This document shows, piece after piece, positions 9,563-18,263 of a stretch of 64,000 nucleotides of DNA. Made by a program: the position numbers and the translations under genes. Location: positions 1 to 64,000 of the forward strand of contig JAOUEV010000001.1 in NCBI GenBank assembly GCA_029858565.1, given 5' to 3'. A model generated the notes under the pieces. The model ran no database searches, had not been told where the DNA came from, and saw nothing but the letters and a program-made list of their open reading frames with translations. This DNA comes from Nitrospirota bacterium (GTDB lineage: Bacteria > Nitrospirota > UBA9217). The stretch's first letter is position 1. Each line of letters opens with the position of its first letter.

Positions 9563-10861
9563 GTGTTCGCCGGACTTCAGAACATATTCAGGATACCCGA
9601 GCTTAGAAAGCGAATTGTATTTACGTTGCTGATGCTCGCTGTGTATCGTATTGGGGCTCATATCCCGACACCCGGTGTTCGTGGAGATGCGCTGAGCCAA
9701 TATCTTCACCAGGCTGCATCAGGACTCATGGGGTTCTTCGACATGTTCTCAGGCGGAGCTTTGTCGAAAGTAACTATTTTTGCCCTGGGTATCATGCCGT
9801 ATATTACGGCCTCGATCGTACTCCAGTTATTGACCGTGGTAGTTCCCCGCTTGCAGGCATTGGCGAAGGAAGGCGAGGCGGGCCGCAAAAAAATCACCGA
9901 GTATACGCGGTATGGCACAGTCTTAATTGCGGCTTTTCAGTCTTTCTGGATGGCCGTTGGAATAGAACGTATGGGTGAAGGAGCGTTCGTGGATGCTTCC
10001 GGATGGTCCTTCCGCATCATGACCATGATTACCCTTACAGCGGGAACAACTTTCATTATGTGGTTGGGAGAGCAGATTACCGAGCGCGGAATTGGAAATG
10101 GTATTTCGTTGATTATCTTTGCCGGTATTGTTGCGGGTCTTCCGAGTGCTGTCGGAAACACTTTTGGCTTGATGCGGTCCGGAGAAATACCTTACTATAT
10201 GGTGGCCGTCATTCTCGGGCTCATTATCATGGTCGTTGCCGCTGTGATCATAATGGAGCGGGGGCAGAGGAAAATTCCTGTTCAGTACGCGCAGCGCATG
10301 GTTGGACGTCGGGTATACAAAGGCCAAAGCACACATTTGCCTCTCAAGATAAATTCAGCCGGAGTGATCCCGCCAATTTTTGCATCGTCAATTTTGCTTT
10401 TTCCTGCGACGATTGCCGGGTTTACGCAGATAAGCTGGATTCAATCTGTTGCGCAGCAGCTTGCACCGGGGCAACTGGTATATACGACGGTCTATATCGT
10501 AATGATCGTCTTTTTCGCCTATTTCTACACAGCCATAGTTTTCAATCCGGTCGATATTGCAGAGAACCTGAAGAAATACGGGGGGTTCATTCCAGGTATC
10601 AGACCGGGAAAGAAGACATCCGACTACCTATATCGCGTTCTCACGCGGATCACACTGGGGGGTGCGCTGTATTTGGCTGCTGTGTGCGTTTTGCCGGACA
10701 TTTTTTACAAAGCGTTCAACGTGCCATTCTACTTCGGCGGGACATCTCTGCTGATCGTGATTGGTGTTGCGCTTGACACCGTGTCGCAGGTTGAATCCCA
10801 CTTGATCCAGCGGCACTACGGAGGATTTCTGAAAGGCGTCTCAATCAGAGGAAGACGATAG
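9563..10861 (+). CDS. secY: Protein translocase subunit SecY
   Basis: A 432-residue polytopic protein with ten predicted membrane segments. It forms the channel of the SecYEG translocon in the inner membrane. Family motifs visible include [10 protein letters not shown] in TM1, a plug-helix region [33 protein letters not shown], and the cytoplasmic [16 protein letters not shown] and [20 protein letters not shown] loops. The start is GTG at 9563, three bases after rplO. Confidence 0.98.
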   Translation: MFAGLQNIFRIPELRKRIVFTLLMLAVYRIGAHIPTPGVRGDALSQYLHQAASGLMGFFDMFSGGALSKVTIFALGIMPYITASIVLQLLTVVVPRLQALAKEGEAGRKKITEYTRYGTVLIAAFQSFWMAVGIERMGEGAFVDASGWSFRIMTMITLTAGTTFIMWLGEQITERGIGNGISLIIFAGIVAGLPSAVGNTFGLMRSGEIPYYMVAVILGLIIMVVAAVIIMERGQRKIPVQYAQRMVGRRVYKGQSTHLPLKINSAGVIPPIFASSILLFPATIAGFTQISWIQSVAQQLAPGQLVYTTVYIVMIVFFAYFYTAIVFNPVDIAENLKKYGGFIPGIRPGKKTSDYLYRVLTRITLGGALYLAAVCVLPDIFYKAFNVPFYFGGTSLLIVIGVALDTVSQVESHLIQRHYGGFLKGVSIRGRR

Positions 10862-10877
10862 TCTGGGTGGCGACCAA

Positions 10878-11627
10878 ATGGTCATCCTGAAATCGCTTCA
10901 AGAGATTGAGAAGATGCAAAAGGCTGGTCGGATTGTCGCAGCTGTCCTAGAGGAGTTGCGGGGATTAGTCAGGCCAGGAATAACTACGCTCTATCTCGAC
11001 GAACATGCGGAGAAGATAATTCTGGCGGCAGGTGCAAAGCCAGCTTTTAAAGGGTATCGAGGCTATCCCAGGACACTCTGCACCTCGATTAACAATCAGG
11101 TGATCCATGGTATTCCGTCGAAGGATGTTACCCTGAGACCAGGAGATATACTGAGTATCGATGTAGGAGCGGTAATGGAAGGGTTTTATGGGGATGCTGC
11201 AATCACTGTTCCCGTGGGTAAAATTACTGCCGAGGCCGGACGGCTCATTAAAGTAACAGAAGACGCGCTCAAGATCGGTATTGAAAAAGCAGTCCCGGGG
11301 AATAGGCTTTTCGACATATCAGCAGCAATACAGGAACATGTCGAAGCGAATGGATATGCGGTCGTACGCGAGTTCGTTGGTCATGGAATAGGGCGCAGCC
11401 TGCATGAAGATCCGCAAGTGCCAAACTTCGGAGAACGTAGTAAGGGACCGAGGCTTCAGGCAGGAATGGTGTTGGCTATAGAACCCATGGTCAACATGGG
11501 TGGGAGTGCAACGGTTGTTACGGAGGATAACTGGACGGCTGTTACTGCAGATGGGAGCCTCTCAGCGCATGCAGAGCATACTGTAGCGATCCTGGAGGAC
11601 GGCCCGCTGATTCTGACCGGGCAGTAA
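10878..11627 (+). CDS. map: Methionine aminopeptidase, type I
   Basis: A 249-residue M24 metallopeptidase that removes the initiator Met. Metal-ligand segments are visible: [16 protein letters not shown] (two Asp), [19 protein letters not shown] (His), and AIEPMVNMG plus AEHTVAILE (two Glu). It starts 16 bases after secY. In many genomes adk lies between them; here it is absent. Confidence 0.97.
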   Translation: MVILKSLQEIEKMQKAGRIVAAVLEELRGLVRPGITTLYLDEHAEKIILAAGAKPAFKGYRGYPRTLCTSINNQVIHGIPSKDVTLRPGDILSIDVGAVMEGFYGDAAITVPVGKITAEAGRLIKVTEDALKIGIEKAVPGNRLFDISAAIQEHVEANGYAVVREFVGHGIGRSLHEDPQVPNFGERSKGPRLQAGMVLAIEPMVNMGGSATVVTEDNWTAVTADGSLSAHAEHTVAILEDGPLILTGQ

Positions 11628-11658
11628 GAGTGTTCTTCGACTTGAATTCAGGAGAAAT

Positions 11659-11877
11659 ATGGCAAAAGAGGATTCCATAGAAGTACAGGGTACGGTCTTG
11701 GAGACCCTTCCCAATGCCATGTTTCGTGTTGAGATGGAAAATGGCCACAAAATACTCGCGCATATCTCCGGTAAGATGCGGATGCACTTTATTAAAATCC
11801 TGCCGGGAGATAAGGTAACTGTTGAATTGTCACCCTACGACTTGACACGAGGGAGAATAACTTACCGATTCAAATGA
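11659..11877 (+). CDS. infA: Translation initiation factor IF-1
   Basis: A 72-residue OB-fold protein, exactly IF-1 length. It shows [40 protein letters not shown] and the terminal [13 protein letters not shown]. It blocks the ribosomal A site during initiation. The position map-infA-rpmJ is conserved in many phyla. Confidence 0.98.
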   Translation: MAKEDSIEVQGTVLETLPNAMFRVEMENGHKILAHISGKMRMHFIKILPGDKVTVELSPYDLTRGRITYRFK

Positions 11878-11917
11878 TTTAAATTGGCTTGAACGGTGAG
11901 AGATAGGAAGTGGGATT

Positions 11918-12031
11918 ATGAAAGTACGTTCATCGGTGCGAAAGATCTGTCCAAAGTGCAGAATTATTCGTCGCAGAGGCATTGTTCGCGTTATTTGTGA
12001 TAATGCGCGGCATAAGCAACGTCAGGGATAG
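11918..12031 (+). CDS. rpmJ: Large ribosomal subunit protein L36 (bL36)
   Basis: Too short for the ORF track. ATG 11918 to TAG 12031 encodes 37 residues starting [14 protein letters not shown]. Cys11, Cys14, Cys27 and His32 make the zinc site of the C-plus form of L36. The gene lies 40 bases after infA with TAGGAAGTGGG upstream. Confidence 0.96.
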   Translation: MKVRSSVRKICPKCRIIRRRGIVRVICDNARHKQRQG

Positions 12032-12045
12032 TATTGCTGTGTAAT

Positions 12046-12078
12046 CGGAAAACGGCGTGATTGTACGACCATTTTCCG
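12046..12078 (+). promoter_or_regulatory. Hairpin in the rpmJ-rpsM gap
   Basis: CGGAAAACGG and CCATTTTCCG pair over ten positions with one mismatch across a 13-base loop, ending about 35 bases before the rpsM start. In E. coli S4 represses the alpha operon through a structure before rpsM. Whether this element has that role is inference. Confidence 0.35.
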
Positions 12079-12112
12079 CAGATGAAATTCGTTTTTCGTT
12101 ACAGGAGGAACC

Positions 12113-12505
12113 GTGGCACGAATAGCGGGGGTTGATCTACCCAAGGATAAAAGAGTTGAAATTTCCCTGAGATATATTTACGGCATTGGTCCGACAACCG
12201 CCCGTAGAATTCTTACGGAAGCCGGTATTGATTTCGCAACGAAAACAAAAGATTTGACGGAAGATGCTATTGTTAAGATTCGAGCCATCCTTGATCGGGA
12301 TTACGTTGTCGAAGGTGACTTGCGCCGGGACATCACGATGCAGATCAAGCGGCTCATGGATACGGGCAGCTATCGCGGCCTTCGGCATCGCAAGGGACTG
12401 CCGGCACGGGGACAAAGAACAAAGACGAATGCACGGACTCGGAAAGGTCCGAAAAAAGGATCGATCTCGGGCCGGGGTAAGAAAAAGAGCTTAGCGAAGA
12501 AATAA
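12113..12505 (+). CDS. rpsM: Small ribosomal subunit protein S13 (uS13)
   Basis: A 130-residue S13. It has [20 protein letters not shown], the helix-hairpin segment [12 protein letters not shown] and the basic [20 protein letters not shown] tail. It contacts P-site tRNA in the 30S head. GTG start at 12113 after AGGAGGA. It opens the alpha operon order rpsM-rpsK-rpsD-rpoA-rplQ. Confidence 0.97.
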   Translation: MARIAGVDLPKDKRVEISLRYIYGIGPTTARRILTEAGIDFATKTKDLTEDAIVKIRAILDRDYVVEGDLRRDITMQIKRLMDTGSYRGLRHRKGLPARGQRTKTNARTRKGPKKGSISGRGKKKSLAKK

Positions 12506-12511
12506 CTTAAG

Positions 12512-12559
12512 AATGGTTACCGGGATTCCACGCAAACTAGTTTCGCCGCGGTCACCATT
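12512..12559 (+). promoter_or_regulatory. Hairpin in the rpsM-rpsK gap
   Basis: AATGGTTACCGGG at 12512-12524 pairs with CGCGGTCACCATT at 12547-12559 at 11 of 13 positions. The hairpin has no T-run after it and ends 14 bases before the rpsK start, so it could affect translation or mRNA stability. Confidence 0.4.
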
Positions 12560-12573
12560 ATCAGGGAGAGCAG

Positions 12574-12948
12574 ATGGCAAAGAAGGGTAAAGAACGGAAA
12601 AACGTAGCCAGTGGTGTGGCTCACATTCATGCATCGTTCAACAATACGATTGTGACCATCACGGATACCGCTGGAAATGTCATCACGTGGTCCAGCTCGG
12701 GGAATAAGGGATTCAAGGGATCTCGAAAGAGCACTCCTTTTGCCTCGCAGCTTGCTGCAGAAGCAGCAGCCAGAAAGGCCATGGAAAATGGCATGAAGCA
12801 GGTCGAGGTCTTTGTAAAGGGACCTGGAACGGGAAGAGAATCAGCCATTCGGGCGATTCAGGCTGCCGGATTGGAAATTGTGGCCATTAAAGATGTCACG
12901 CCGATTCCACATAACGGGTGCAGGCCGCCGAAGCGGCGCAGGGTGTAG
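12574..12948 (+). CDS. rpsK: Small ribosomal subunit protein S11 (uS11)
   Basis: A 124-residue S11 with [20 protein letters not shown], the [18 protein letters not shown] core and the terminal [15 protein letters not shown]. It lies on the 30S platform by the mRNA exit. GGGAGAG precedes the ATG. Confidence 0.97.
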   Translation: MAKKGKERKNVASGVAHIHASFNNTIVTITDTAGNVITWSSSGNKGFKGSRKSTPFASQLAAEAAARKAMENGMKQVEVFVKGPGTGRESAIRAIQAAGLEIVAIKDVTPIPHNGCRPPKRRRV

Positions 12949-12984
12949 TGTAGTAAGGAACAGGATTTATACAGGAGGAAACAC

Positions 12985-13614
12985 TTGGCACGGTATATCG
13001 GATCAGTATGCAAACTCTGCAGAAGGGAAAACACGAAACTGTTCCTTAAAGCGGAGCGGTGTTATACAGACAAGTGCGCGATCACGCGACGCAGCTATCC
13101 CCCGGGTCAGCATGGTCAGGCGAGGATTAAGCAGTCAGAGTACAGCTTGCAGTTGCGTGAAAAGCAGAAAATCCGTCGTCTCTATGGAGTGCTTGAGCGG
13201 CAGTTCCGCGGGTATTTCGAAAAGGCCGAGAAGATGAAAGGCATTACAGGCGATAATCTTCTGCAGCTTCTCGAACGTCGCTTGGACAATGTTGTACAAC
13301 GGATGGGCTTTGCCGGTTCAAAGAAAGAGGCGCGTCAGTTGGTACGTCATGGTCACATGCTGGTGAATGGAAAGCGCGTGAATATCCCCTCCTTTCTGAT
13401 GAAGGCAGGGGATGTCGTTGAATTGCGGGAAAAGAGCAGGAACAATGCATTGGTGCAGCAGACGTTAGCAGCCGTCGAAAAACGGGGATTTCCGTCCTGG
13501 CTCGAGATTGATAAAGCGCAGTTCCGGGGGAAGGTTCTTTCGATACCGGCAAGGGATGAATGCACTCTCCCGACAGTTAAAGAGCAGCTCGTTGTAGAGC
13601 TTTATTCGAAGTAA
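12985..13614 (+). CDS. rpsD: Small ribosomal subunit protein S4 (uS4)
   Basis: A 209-residue S4. The N-terminal zinc-like Cys cluster (CKLCRREN, later [11 protein letters not shown]) is followed by the S4 RNA-binding domain [20 protein letters not shown] and [22 protein letters not shown]4 nucleates 30S assembly and, in several bacteria, regulates its own operon. TTG start at 12985 with ACAGGAGGA upstream. Confidence 0.97.
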   Translation: MARYIGSVCKLCRRENTKLFLKAERCYTDKCAITRRSYPPGQHGQARIKQSEYSLQLREKQKIRRLYGVLERQFRGYFEKAEKMKGITGDNLLQLLERRLDNVVQRMGFAGSKKEARQLVRHGHMLVNGKRVNIPSFLMKAGDVVELREKSRNNALVQQTLAAVEKRGFPSWLEIDKAQFRGKVLSIPARDECTLPTVKEQLVVELYSK

Positions 13615-13640
13615 TTTCGCAGGTGATCTAGAAACCAAGT

Positions 13641-13688
13641 CCGTGGCCTTGTGAGCATGTGTGTTCGCAAGGCCACGGTTTAGTTTTT
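13641..13688 (+). terminator. Strong hairpin with T-run between rpsD and rpoA
   Basis: CCGTGGCCTTGTGAGC at 13641-13656 pairs with GTTCGCAAGGCCACGG at 13663-13678, with two G-U pairs, over a six-base loop. TTTAGTTTTT follows immediately. The shape is that of an intrinsic terminator, but it sits inside the alpha operon, so partial termination or attenuation is more likely than a full stop. It begins 27 bases after the rpsD stop. Confidence 0.75.
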
Positions 13689-13708
13689 CGTTCCTGTGTG
13701 GAGGAACC

Positions 13709-14731
13709 ATGCTGAAAAAAGCAAAAGACTTCCAGATGCCCAAGAAACTTCAGTACGACCCGAAGAAGGTCACTGATACGTACGGGAAGTTTACTGCAGA
13801 GCCTCTGGAACGCGGGTTTGGTACGACACTGGGGAACTCGTTGCGCCGAATTCTCTTGTCGTCGCTTGAAGGTTCTGCTATTACCGCAGTGAAGATCTCA
13901 GGTGTACATCATGAATTCTCCAGTATTCCTGGCGTGGTGGAGGATACAACTGATCTCATTCTTAACTTGAAAGAGCTGAGGATCAAACTCCATACAGACA
14001 AACCAAAAACCCTCACGCTCAAAGCCAAGGGGCCGGGGCAGGTTACTGCAAAAGATATCGAAGCTGACGCAGAAGTAGAAATACTCAATCCTGATCTGCA
14101 TTTGGCGACGATTGATAAGAGCGGGAAGCTTGAGCTGGAAGTGCGCGCACGGCGCGGAAGAGGTTATGTTCCGTCCGACAAGAACAAGGAGTCCGGGCAG
14201 CCAATTGGCGTCATTCCGATTGATGCGATTTTTTCCCCTATCCGGAAGGTTAACTTCAAGGTAGAAAATGCGCGTGTAGGTCAGGATACAGATTTTGACA
14301 AGCTTGTACTTGAGGTTTGGACCGATGGGAGCCTTCGTCCTGATGACGCTGTGGCTCATGCAGCGAAACTTCTGAAGGATCACCTTTCTATCTTTATCCA
14401 CCTTCCTGAAGAAGAGGAGGAAATGCCTCTTGCTGATGAAGAGATGAAGAAATCGCCTACCTTCAACGAAAATCTGCTGAGAAGCGTGAATGAGCTTGAA
14501 CTGTCTGTTAGAGCGGCAAATTGCCTGAAAAACGCTGGGATTGAGACAATCGCTGAGATGGTCCAGAAGACCGAGAGCGAAATGCTGAAAACCAAGAACT
14601 TTGGAAGAAAATCCCTGAACGAAATAAAGGAAATCCTGAGCGGGATGGGCTTGAGCCTCGGGATGAAAGTGGATGAAAAAATCGTGATAGAGGCAAGAAG
14701 GCTTCTTGCCGAACGCCCGACAGAGGGCTAA
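13709..14731 (+). CDS. rpoA: DNA-directed RNA polymerase subunit alpha
   Basis: A 340-residue alpha subunit. The N-terminal dimerisation domain contains [20 protein letters not shown], and [14 protein letters not shown] follows. The C-terminal domain contains [18 protein letters not shown] and the [13 protein letters not shown] helix that binds UP elements and activators. The ORF track starts at 13661, inside the upstream hairpin; GGAGGAA at 13700 points to ATG 13709. Confidence 0.98.
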   Translation: MLKKAKDFQMPKKLQYDPKKVTDTYGKFTAEPLERGFGTTLGNSLRRILLSSLEGSAITAVKISGVHHEFSSIPGVVEDTTDLILNLKELRIKLHTDKPKTLTLKAKGPGQVTAKDIEADAEVEILNPDLHLATIDKSGKLELEVRARRGRGYVPSDKNKESGQPIGVIPIDAIFSPIRKVNFKVENARVGQDTDFDKLVLEVWTDGSLRPDDAVAHAAKLLKDHLSIFIHLPEEEEEMPLADEEMKKSPTFNENLLRSVNELELSVRAANCLKNAGIETIAEMVQKTESEMLKTKNFGRKSLNEIKEILSGMGLSLGMKVDEKIVIEARRLLAERPTEG

Positions 14732-14751
14732 TTTTTAATGAGGATGTAACC

Positions 14752-15147
14752 ATGAGACATGCATGCGCGGGAAGACAATTTGGACGGAATAGCGGCCATC
14801 GGAAAGCTTTGTTGAGAACCCTGGTTCGGGCCCTGCTGAAAAATGAAAAGATCGAAACAACAGTAGCCAAGGCAAAGGAAATCCGTCCATTGGCTGAGAA
14901 AATGATCACCTTGGCCAAACGGGGTGATTTGCACGCACGTCGCCAGGCGATGAGCTTTATTCAGGATGAGGCTGTTGTCAGCGGTCTGTTCGCTGATATT
15001 GCACCGCGCTTTGGTGATCGTAAGGGTGGCTATACGCGAATTGTGCCAACGCGGCAGCGTATGGGAGATGCTGCGGAAATGGCAGTCATTGAGTTGGTTG
15101 AGCGCTCTAAACAGGCCAGTTCTGCAGCAGTAAGTGGAAAAGCTTAG
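14752..15147 (+). CDS. rplQ: Large ribosomal subunit protein L17 (bL17)
   Basis: A 131-residue L17 with [40 protein letters not shown] and the [20 protein letters not shown] signature. It lies by the exit tunnel. It is the last gene of the cluster, 20 bases after rpoA, and is followed by a strong terminator. Confidence 0.97.
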   Translation: MRHACAGRQFGRNSGHRKALLRTLVRALLKNEKIETTVAKAKEIRPLAEKMITLAKRGDLHARRQAMSFIQDEAVVSGLFADIAPRFGDRKGGYTRIVPTRQRMGDAAEMAVIELVERSKQASSAAVSGKA

Positions 15148-15241
15148 TAGATTAGCAAGTTATAGAGCGACGCGAAATTTTCTGTTAGCGGCTATCTTAC
15201 GAAGAATTGTCAGTAGCTAAGTAGGACACTATACTGCTTAC

Positions 15242-15272
15242 AAAGGCAAGGGAATTTCCCTTGCCTTTTTTT
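15242..15272 (+). terminator. Intrinsic terminator after the ribosomal cluster
   Basis: AAAGGCAAGGGA and TCCCTTGCCTTT form a perfect 12-bp stem with a three-base loop, and the right arm runs into seven T residues. It ends transcription of the alpha operon. Confidence 0.93.
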
Positions 15273-15836
15273 ATTGCGTTTACAGCGGCAGGTGAATATG
15301 TTAATATCATACTGAAATTTCAAGGTAATCCATGAATAAACCCAGCAGATATATGCTCACCGACCTGATATATTCTGATCGTAAAACGGCAGTGTTACGC
15401 CGGTGCCGGATTGATCGCAGTTTTCTTTTCCCCTTGATGACTTATATTCTAACGTCTTTCCTTCTCGTAATTCCTGACCTTGAAGTGCACCTAGTGTCCG
15501 CTCGACATCGTGATTTTCTGAATTGTATTGCTTTCCGTGGTAACTTCTTCTTGTTTCCTGATTTCGGCGATGACATAGGACCTTTTTAGATGTGTTGTAT
15601 AGCATGATATCCATACTACTCTTTATCATAAGTGTCCGTTATGCAATTATCACTGAACATAACAGATGGTTGCGGAGTTTTTATCGATGGTGATCGCACT
15701 ATCGGATTATGTGTTAGCAGCGCTCACAATACCTTATTGGATATGAAGGAACTCTATGCAGGGGGTACAGATTTGATTAAACGTCCTCAAGTCGCGAAGA
15801 GTCCATTCGGAGCGCATGAGAAAGGGGCGACCATTG
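15273..15836. other. Non-coding stretch before the sensory operon
   Basis: About 560 AT-rich bases. The ORF track gives 61-90 residue frames on both strands (15332, 15357 and 15632), but none has a convincing ribosome-binding site, recognisable motif or sensible composition. I see no promoter good enough to call. The promoter of the following signalling operon is presumably here. Confidence 0.6.
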
Positions 15837-16769
15837 ATGCCAAATAACCGTATTGGTCTGCTCGTAACTGTGCTTATGGTAATTTTATTCCTGTTCCCTC
15901 TCAATGGATGCAAACATCGAGATCGGGAAGTCCGAGAAAAAAAAATATTTGGACAGCAGGAACTCCTTATTGGACTCATTCCGGAGCAGAATATTTTCCG
16001 ACAGCGTGAACGGTATCTTGTCTTACGGAAATATCTTTCCGAGAGGCTGGGAATCAATGTGACTTTCACCAGCCTCAGCAGATATGGGAACATTATTGAA
16101 CGATTTACAGCGGAAAAAATGGATGGAGCGTTTTTCGGAAGCTTTACCTACGCGTTAGCGCACCGACAACTTGACGTGGAGCCGATTGTCCGCCCGGTCA
16201 ACCTTGATGGCACCTCTACTTACCACGGATACATTTTTACCAGAAAAGATAGCGGAATTAAAACGGTAGGAGATATGAAAGGGAAGCGTTTCGCTTTTGT
16301 GGAACATGCGACAACCGCAGGCTATCTCTTTCCTTTGGCATATTTTCGGGATAGTGGTATCAAGGATATCAAACAATATCTGGGGCAGAGCTTTTTCTCC
16401 GGTAGCCATGACGCGGCAATTCTTGCCGTGTTAAACAAAGAGGCTGACATTGGCGCTGCGAAAAACACGATTTACGACCAGCTCGCTTCGGAGAATAGAC
16501 GGGTGGAGCAGGAACTGATCGTTTTAGCAGCATCGGGAGTCGTTCCCCAGAATAGCCTGGCCGTTCGAAAGGACCTTGATCCGGAGCTCAAGAAGGAACT
16601 TAAACGCATACTTCTTGAAATGGATGAAAACTCCGAGGGAATGGATGTCCTTCAACGATTTGGAGCGCGTAATTTTATGGAAACTACGGACAAAGACTAT
16701 GCTTACGTTTATACATTGGCTAGTCACGTAGGCATCGATCTTAAAACGTACCGATACACGAACCAGTAA
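15837..16769 (+). CDS. PhnD/TRAP-like phosphonate-type periplasmic binding lipoprotein
   Basis: A 310-residue protein with a lipoprotein signal (hydrophobic stretch then LNGC, Cys about residue 25). It has a PhnD-family fold (type 2 binding protein): LLIGLIPEQNIFRQRERYLV, GAFFGSFTYALAHRQLDVEP, FAFVEHATTAGYLFP and AALAVLNKEADIGAAK-like features. ATG 15837 is preceded by AAAGGGG and leaves an ideal signal peptide; ATG 15816 would add seven residues. No transporter permease or ATPase is nearby. The next gene is a sensor kinase, so it probably supplies a ligand signal rather than uptake. The ligand cannot be told from sequence; PhnD-like proteins bind phosphonates, phosphite and other anions. Confidence 0.85.
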   Translation: MPNNRIGLLVTVLMVILFLFPLNGCKHRDREVREKKIFGQQELLIGLIPEQNIFRQRERYLVLRKYLSERLGINVTFTSLSRYGNIIERFTAEKMDGAFFGSFTYALAHRQLDVEPIVRPVNLDGTSTYHGYIFTRKDSGIKTVGDMKGKRFAFVEHATTAGYLFPLAYFRDSGIKDIKQYLGQSFFSGSHDAAILAVLNKEADIGAAKNTIYDQLASENRRVEQELIVLAASGVVPQNSLAVRKDLDPELKKELKRILLEMDENSEGMDVLQRFGARNFMETTDKDYAYVYTLASHVGIDLKTYRYTNQ

Positions 16770-16781
16770 TACCTATATATC

Positions 16782-18227
16782 ATGAAGAAACGAATCCTCA
16801 TAAGCTTTGGCTTGCTGTTGTCGATTTTCCTGGTGGGGAGCTGTGTCGCCTGGATCTATATCAGCAGAACCACTGAGCGGATGGACAAACTGATCCTCTT
16901 GCATCAGGTCGAAATATTGCGAGAAGACTTGATCATCCACATCCAGCAGGTACAATCGCAGATCGCGCGGAGCCGAGTCCGCAGCGGTGGGGATGTTGAT
17001 GTGCTGATTGCGCATGTACAGGAAATGGACAAGGTCATGGATTCCTGCGTCGGTTGCCATCATACGCCTGAGTTGATGCAGGGGCTTTATTCTATGCGTG
17101 ATATGGCAAATGACTATAAAAGCGCAATAAGTATGTTGGTAACTGCTTCATCCAATCCTTCTCATATTGTTCAACTGGAACAGAGGGCTCAGTACCTCGG
17201 CCAGGAACTTATTTCCATGACTCAGGGGATGGCTTTTACCGCGAACATCCATTTGCAGCAAAAAACACAGGATACCATGGCTACTATTCGTGAAGTGCGG
17301 AACGTGCTAATAGTAACACTGCTCGTCGCATTGCTGCTTGCTGTCGTGACAGTAATGCTCCTGGTCAAACAACTTCACCGCCGGCTGCAAAATCTTCTTG
17401 ATGCCACGCGACGAATCGCTCGTGGAGATCTACAGCACAGGGTTGATATCGAAGGCGCAACAGGCGACGAATTTGGCGAGCTCGCGACCTCGTTCAATTC
17501 CATGACGCATGATTTGCAAAGGTCGCAAAGGCAGTTGCTGCAAAGTGCCAAGCTTGCCGCTGTCGGTGAGCTTGCGACAAACATTGCTTATGAAGTGAAT
17601 AATCCGCTGACCGGAGTTCTCGGATATGCGGGGCTTCTTCTAAAGGCAGACGATGTCCCCGCGGATAAGAAAGAGCATTTGCGCACGATCGAGCGGGAAA
17701 CACTCCGGGCACGTGAAATACTCAGAAATCTGCTGGATTTCTCTCGGAGAAAACCGCCTCAACTATCCAGTATTCGGATTTCCAGCGTCATTGAGGATAC
17801 CTTGGCGCTGGTTCGCGGGCAGGCAAAACTGGCTAATGTCGAGATCAAGACCGAGTGCTCAGAACAGTTGCCGGAGGTGGCTGTCGATATTGATGAAATG
17901 CGTCAGGTATTTCTTAATTTGATCAATAACGCATTCCACTCTATGCCTTCCGGGGGAATTCTTACCATCGCATGCTCAAATGAAATCAATCATTATGAGC
18001 GGCATATGATATCGATTAGCCTCACAGATACTGGTCTGGGGATAGCAGAAGAGCATTTGGATAAGATCTTTGATCCAATTTTTACTTCTCGGCCTGATGG
18101 TGAATGGACAGGATTGGGGCTGTCGATCAGTTTCATGATCGTGCAGAATCACGGCGGGAAGATAGAAGTAGAAAGTTCCGTCGGCGAGGGCTCAACGTTC
18201 CGAGTACTGCTGCCTACACGAGGATAG
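16782..18227 (+). CDS. Membrane histidine-kinase-like sensor with CxxCH motif and Tyr in the H-box
   Basis: A 481-residue sensor. TM1 is at about residues 5-27. The periplasmic domain carries CVGCH at residues 89-93, a c-type haem attachment motif. TM2 is at about 177-199, followed by a HAMP linker. The dimerisation helix reads GELATNIAYEVNNPLTG, where most kinases have HE; Tyr270 replaces the phospho-accepting His. The ATPase domain is intact in outline: NLINNAFHSMPSGG, DTGLGIAEEH, KIFDPIFTSRP and TGLGLSISF. It starts 12 bases after the binding lipoprotein. It may be a phosphatase, a scaffold or a heterodimer partner of another kinase, such as the one two genes downstream. Whether haem is really attached is unproven. 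Confidence 0.88.
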   Translation: MKKRILISFGLLLSIFLVGSCVAWIYISRTTERMDKLILLHQVEILREDLIIHIQQVQSQIARSRVRSGGDVDVLIAHVQEMDKVMDSCVGCHHTPELMQGLYSMRDMANDYKSAISMLVTASSNPSHIVQLEQRAQYLGQELISMTQGMAFTANIHLQQKTQDTMATIREVRNVLIVTLLVALLLAVVTVMLLVKQLHRRLQNLLDATRRIARGDLQHRVDIEGATGDEFGELATSFNSMTHDLQRSQRQLLQSAKLAAVGELATNIAYEVNNPLTGVLGYAGLLLKADDVPADKKEHLRTIERETLRAREILRNLLDFSRRKPPQLSSIRISSVIEDTLALVRGQAKLANVEIKTECSEQLPEVAVDIDEMRQVFLNLINNAFHSMPSGGILTIACSNEINHYERHMISISLTDTGLGIAEEHLDKIFDPIFTSRPDGEWTGLGLSISFMIVQNHGGKIEVESSVGEGSTFRVLLPTRG

Positions 18228-18263
18228 AGAACATTACACGTTTTAACAAGGAGATGTGGACGA

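Noticed and set aside
15332-15847. Track ORFs of 71-90 residues on both strands between rplQ and the PhnD-like gene
   Set aside because: No ribosome-binding sites, no recognisable motifs, and frames overlap on opposite strands in AT-rich spacer.
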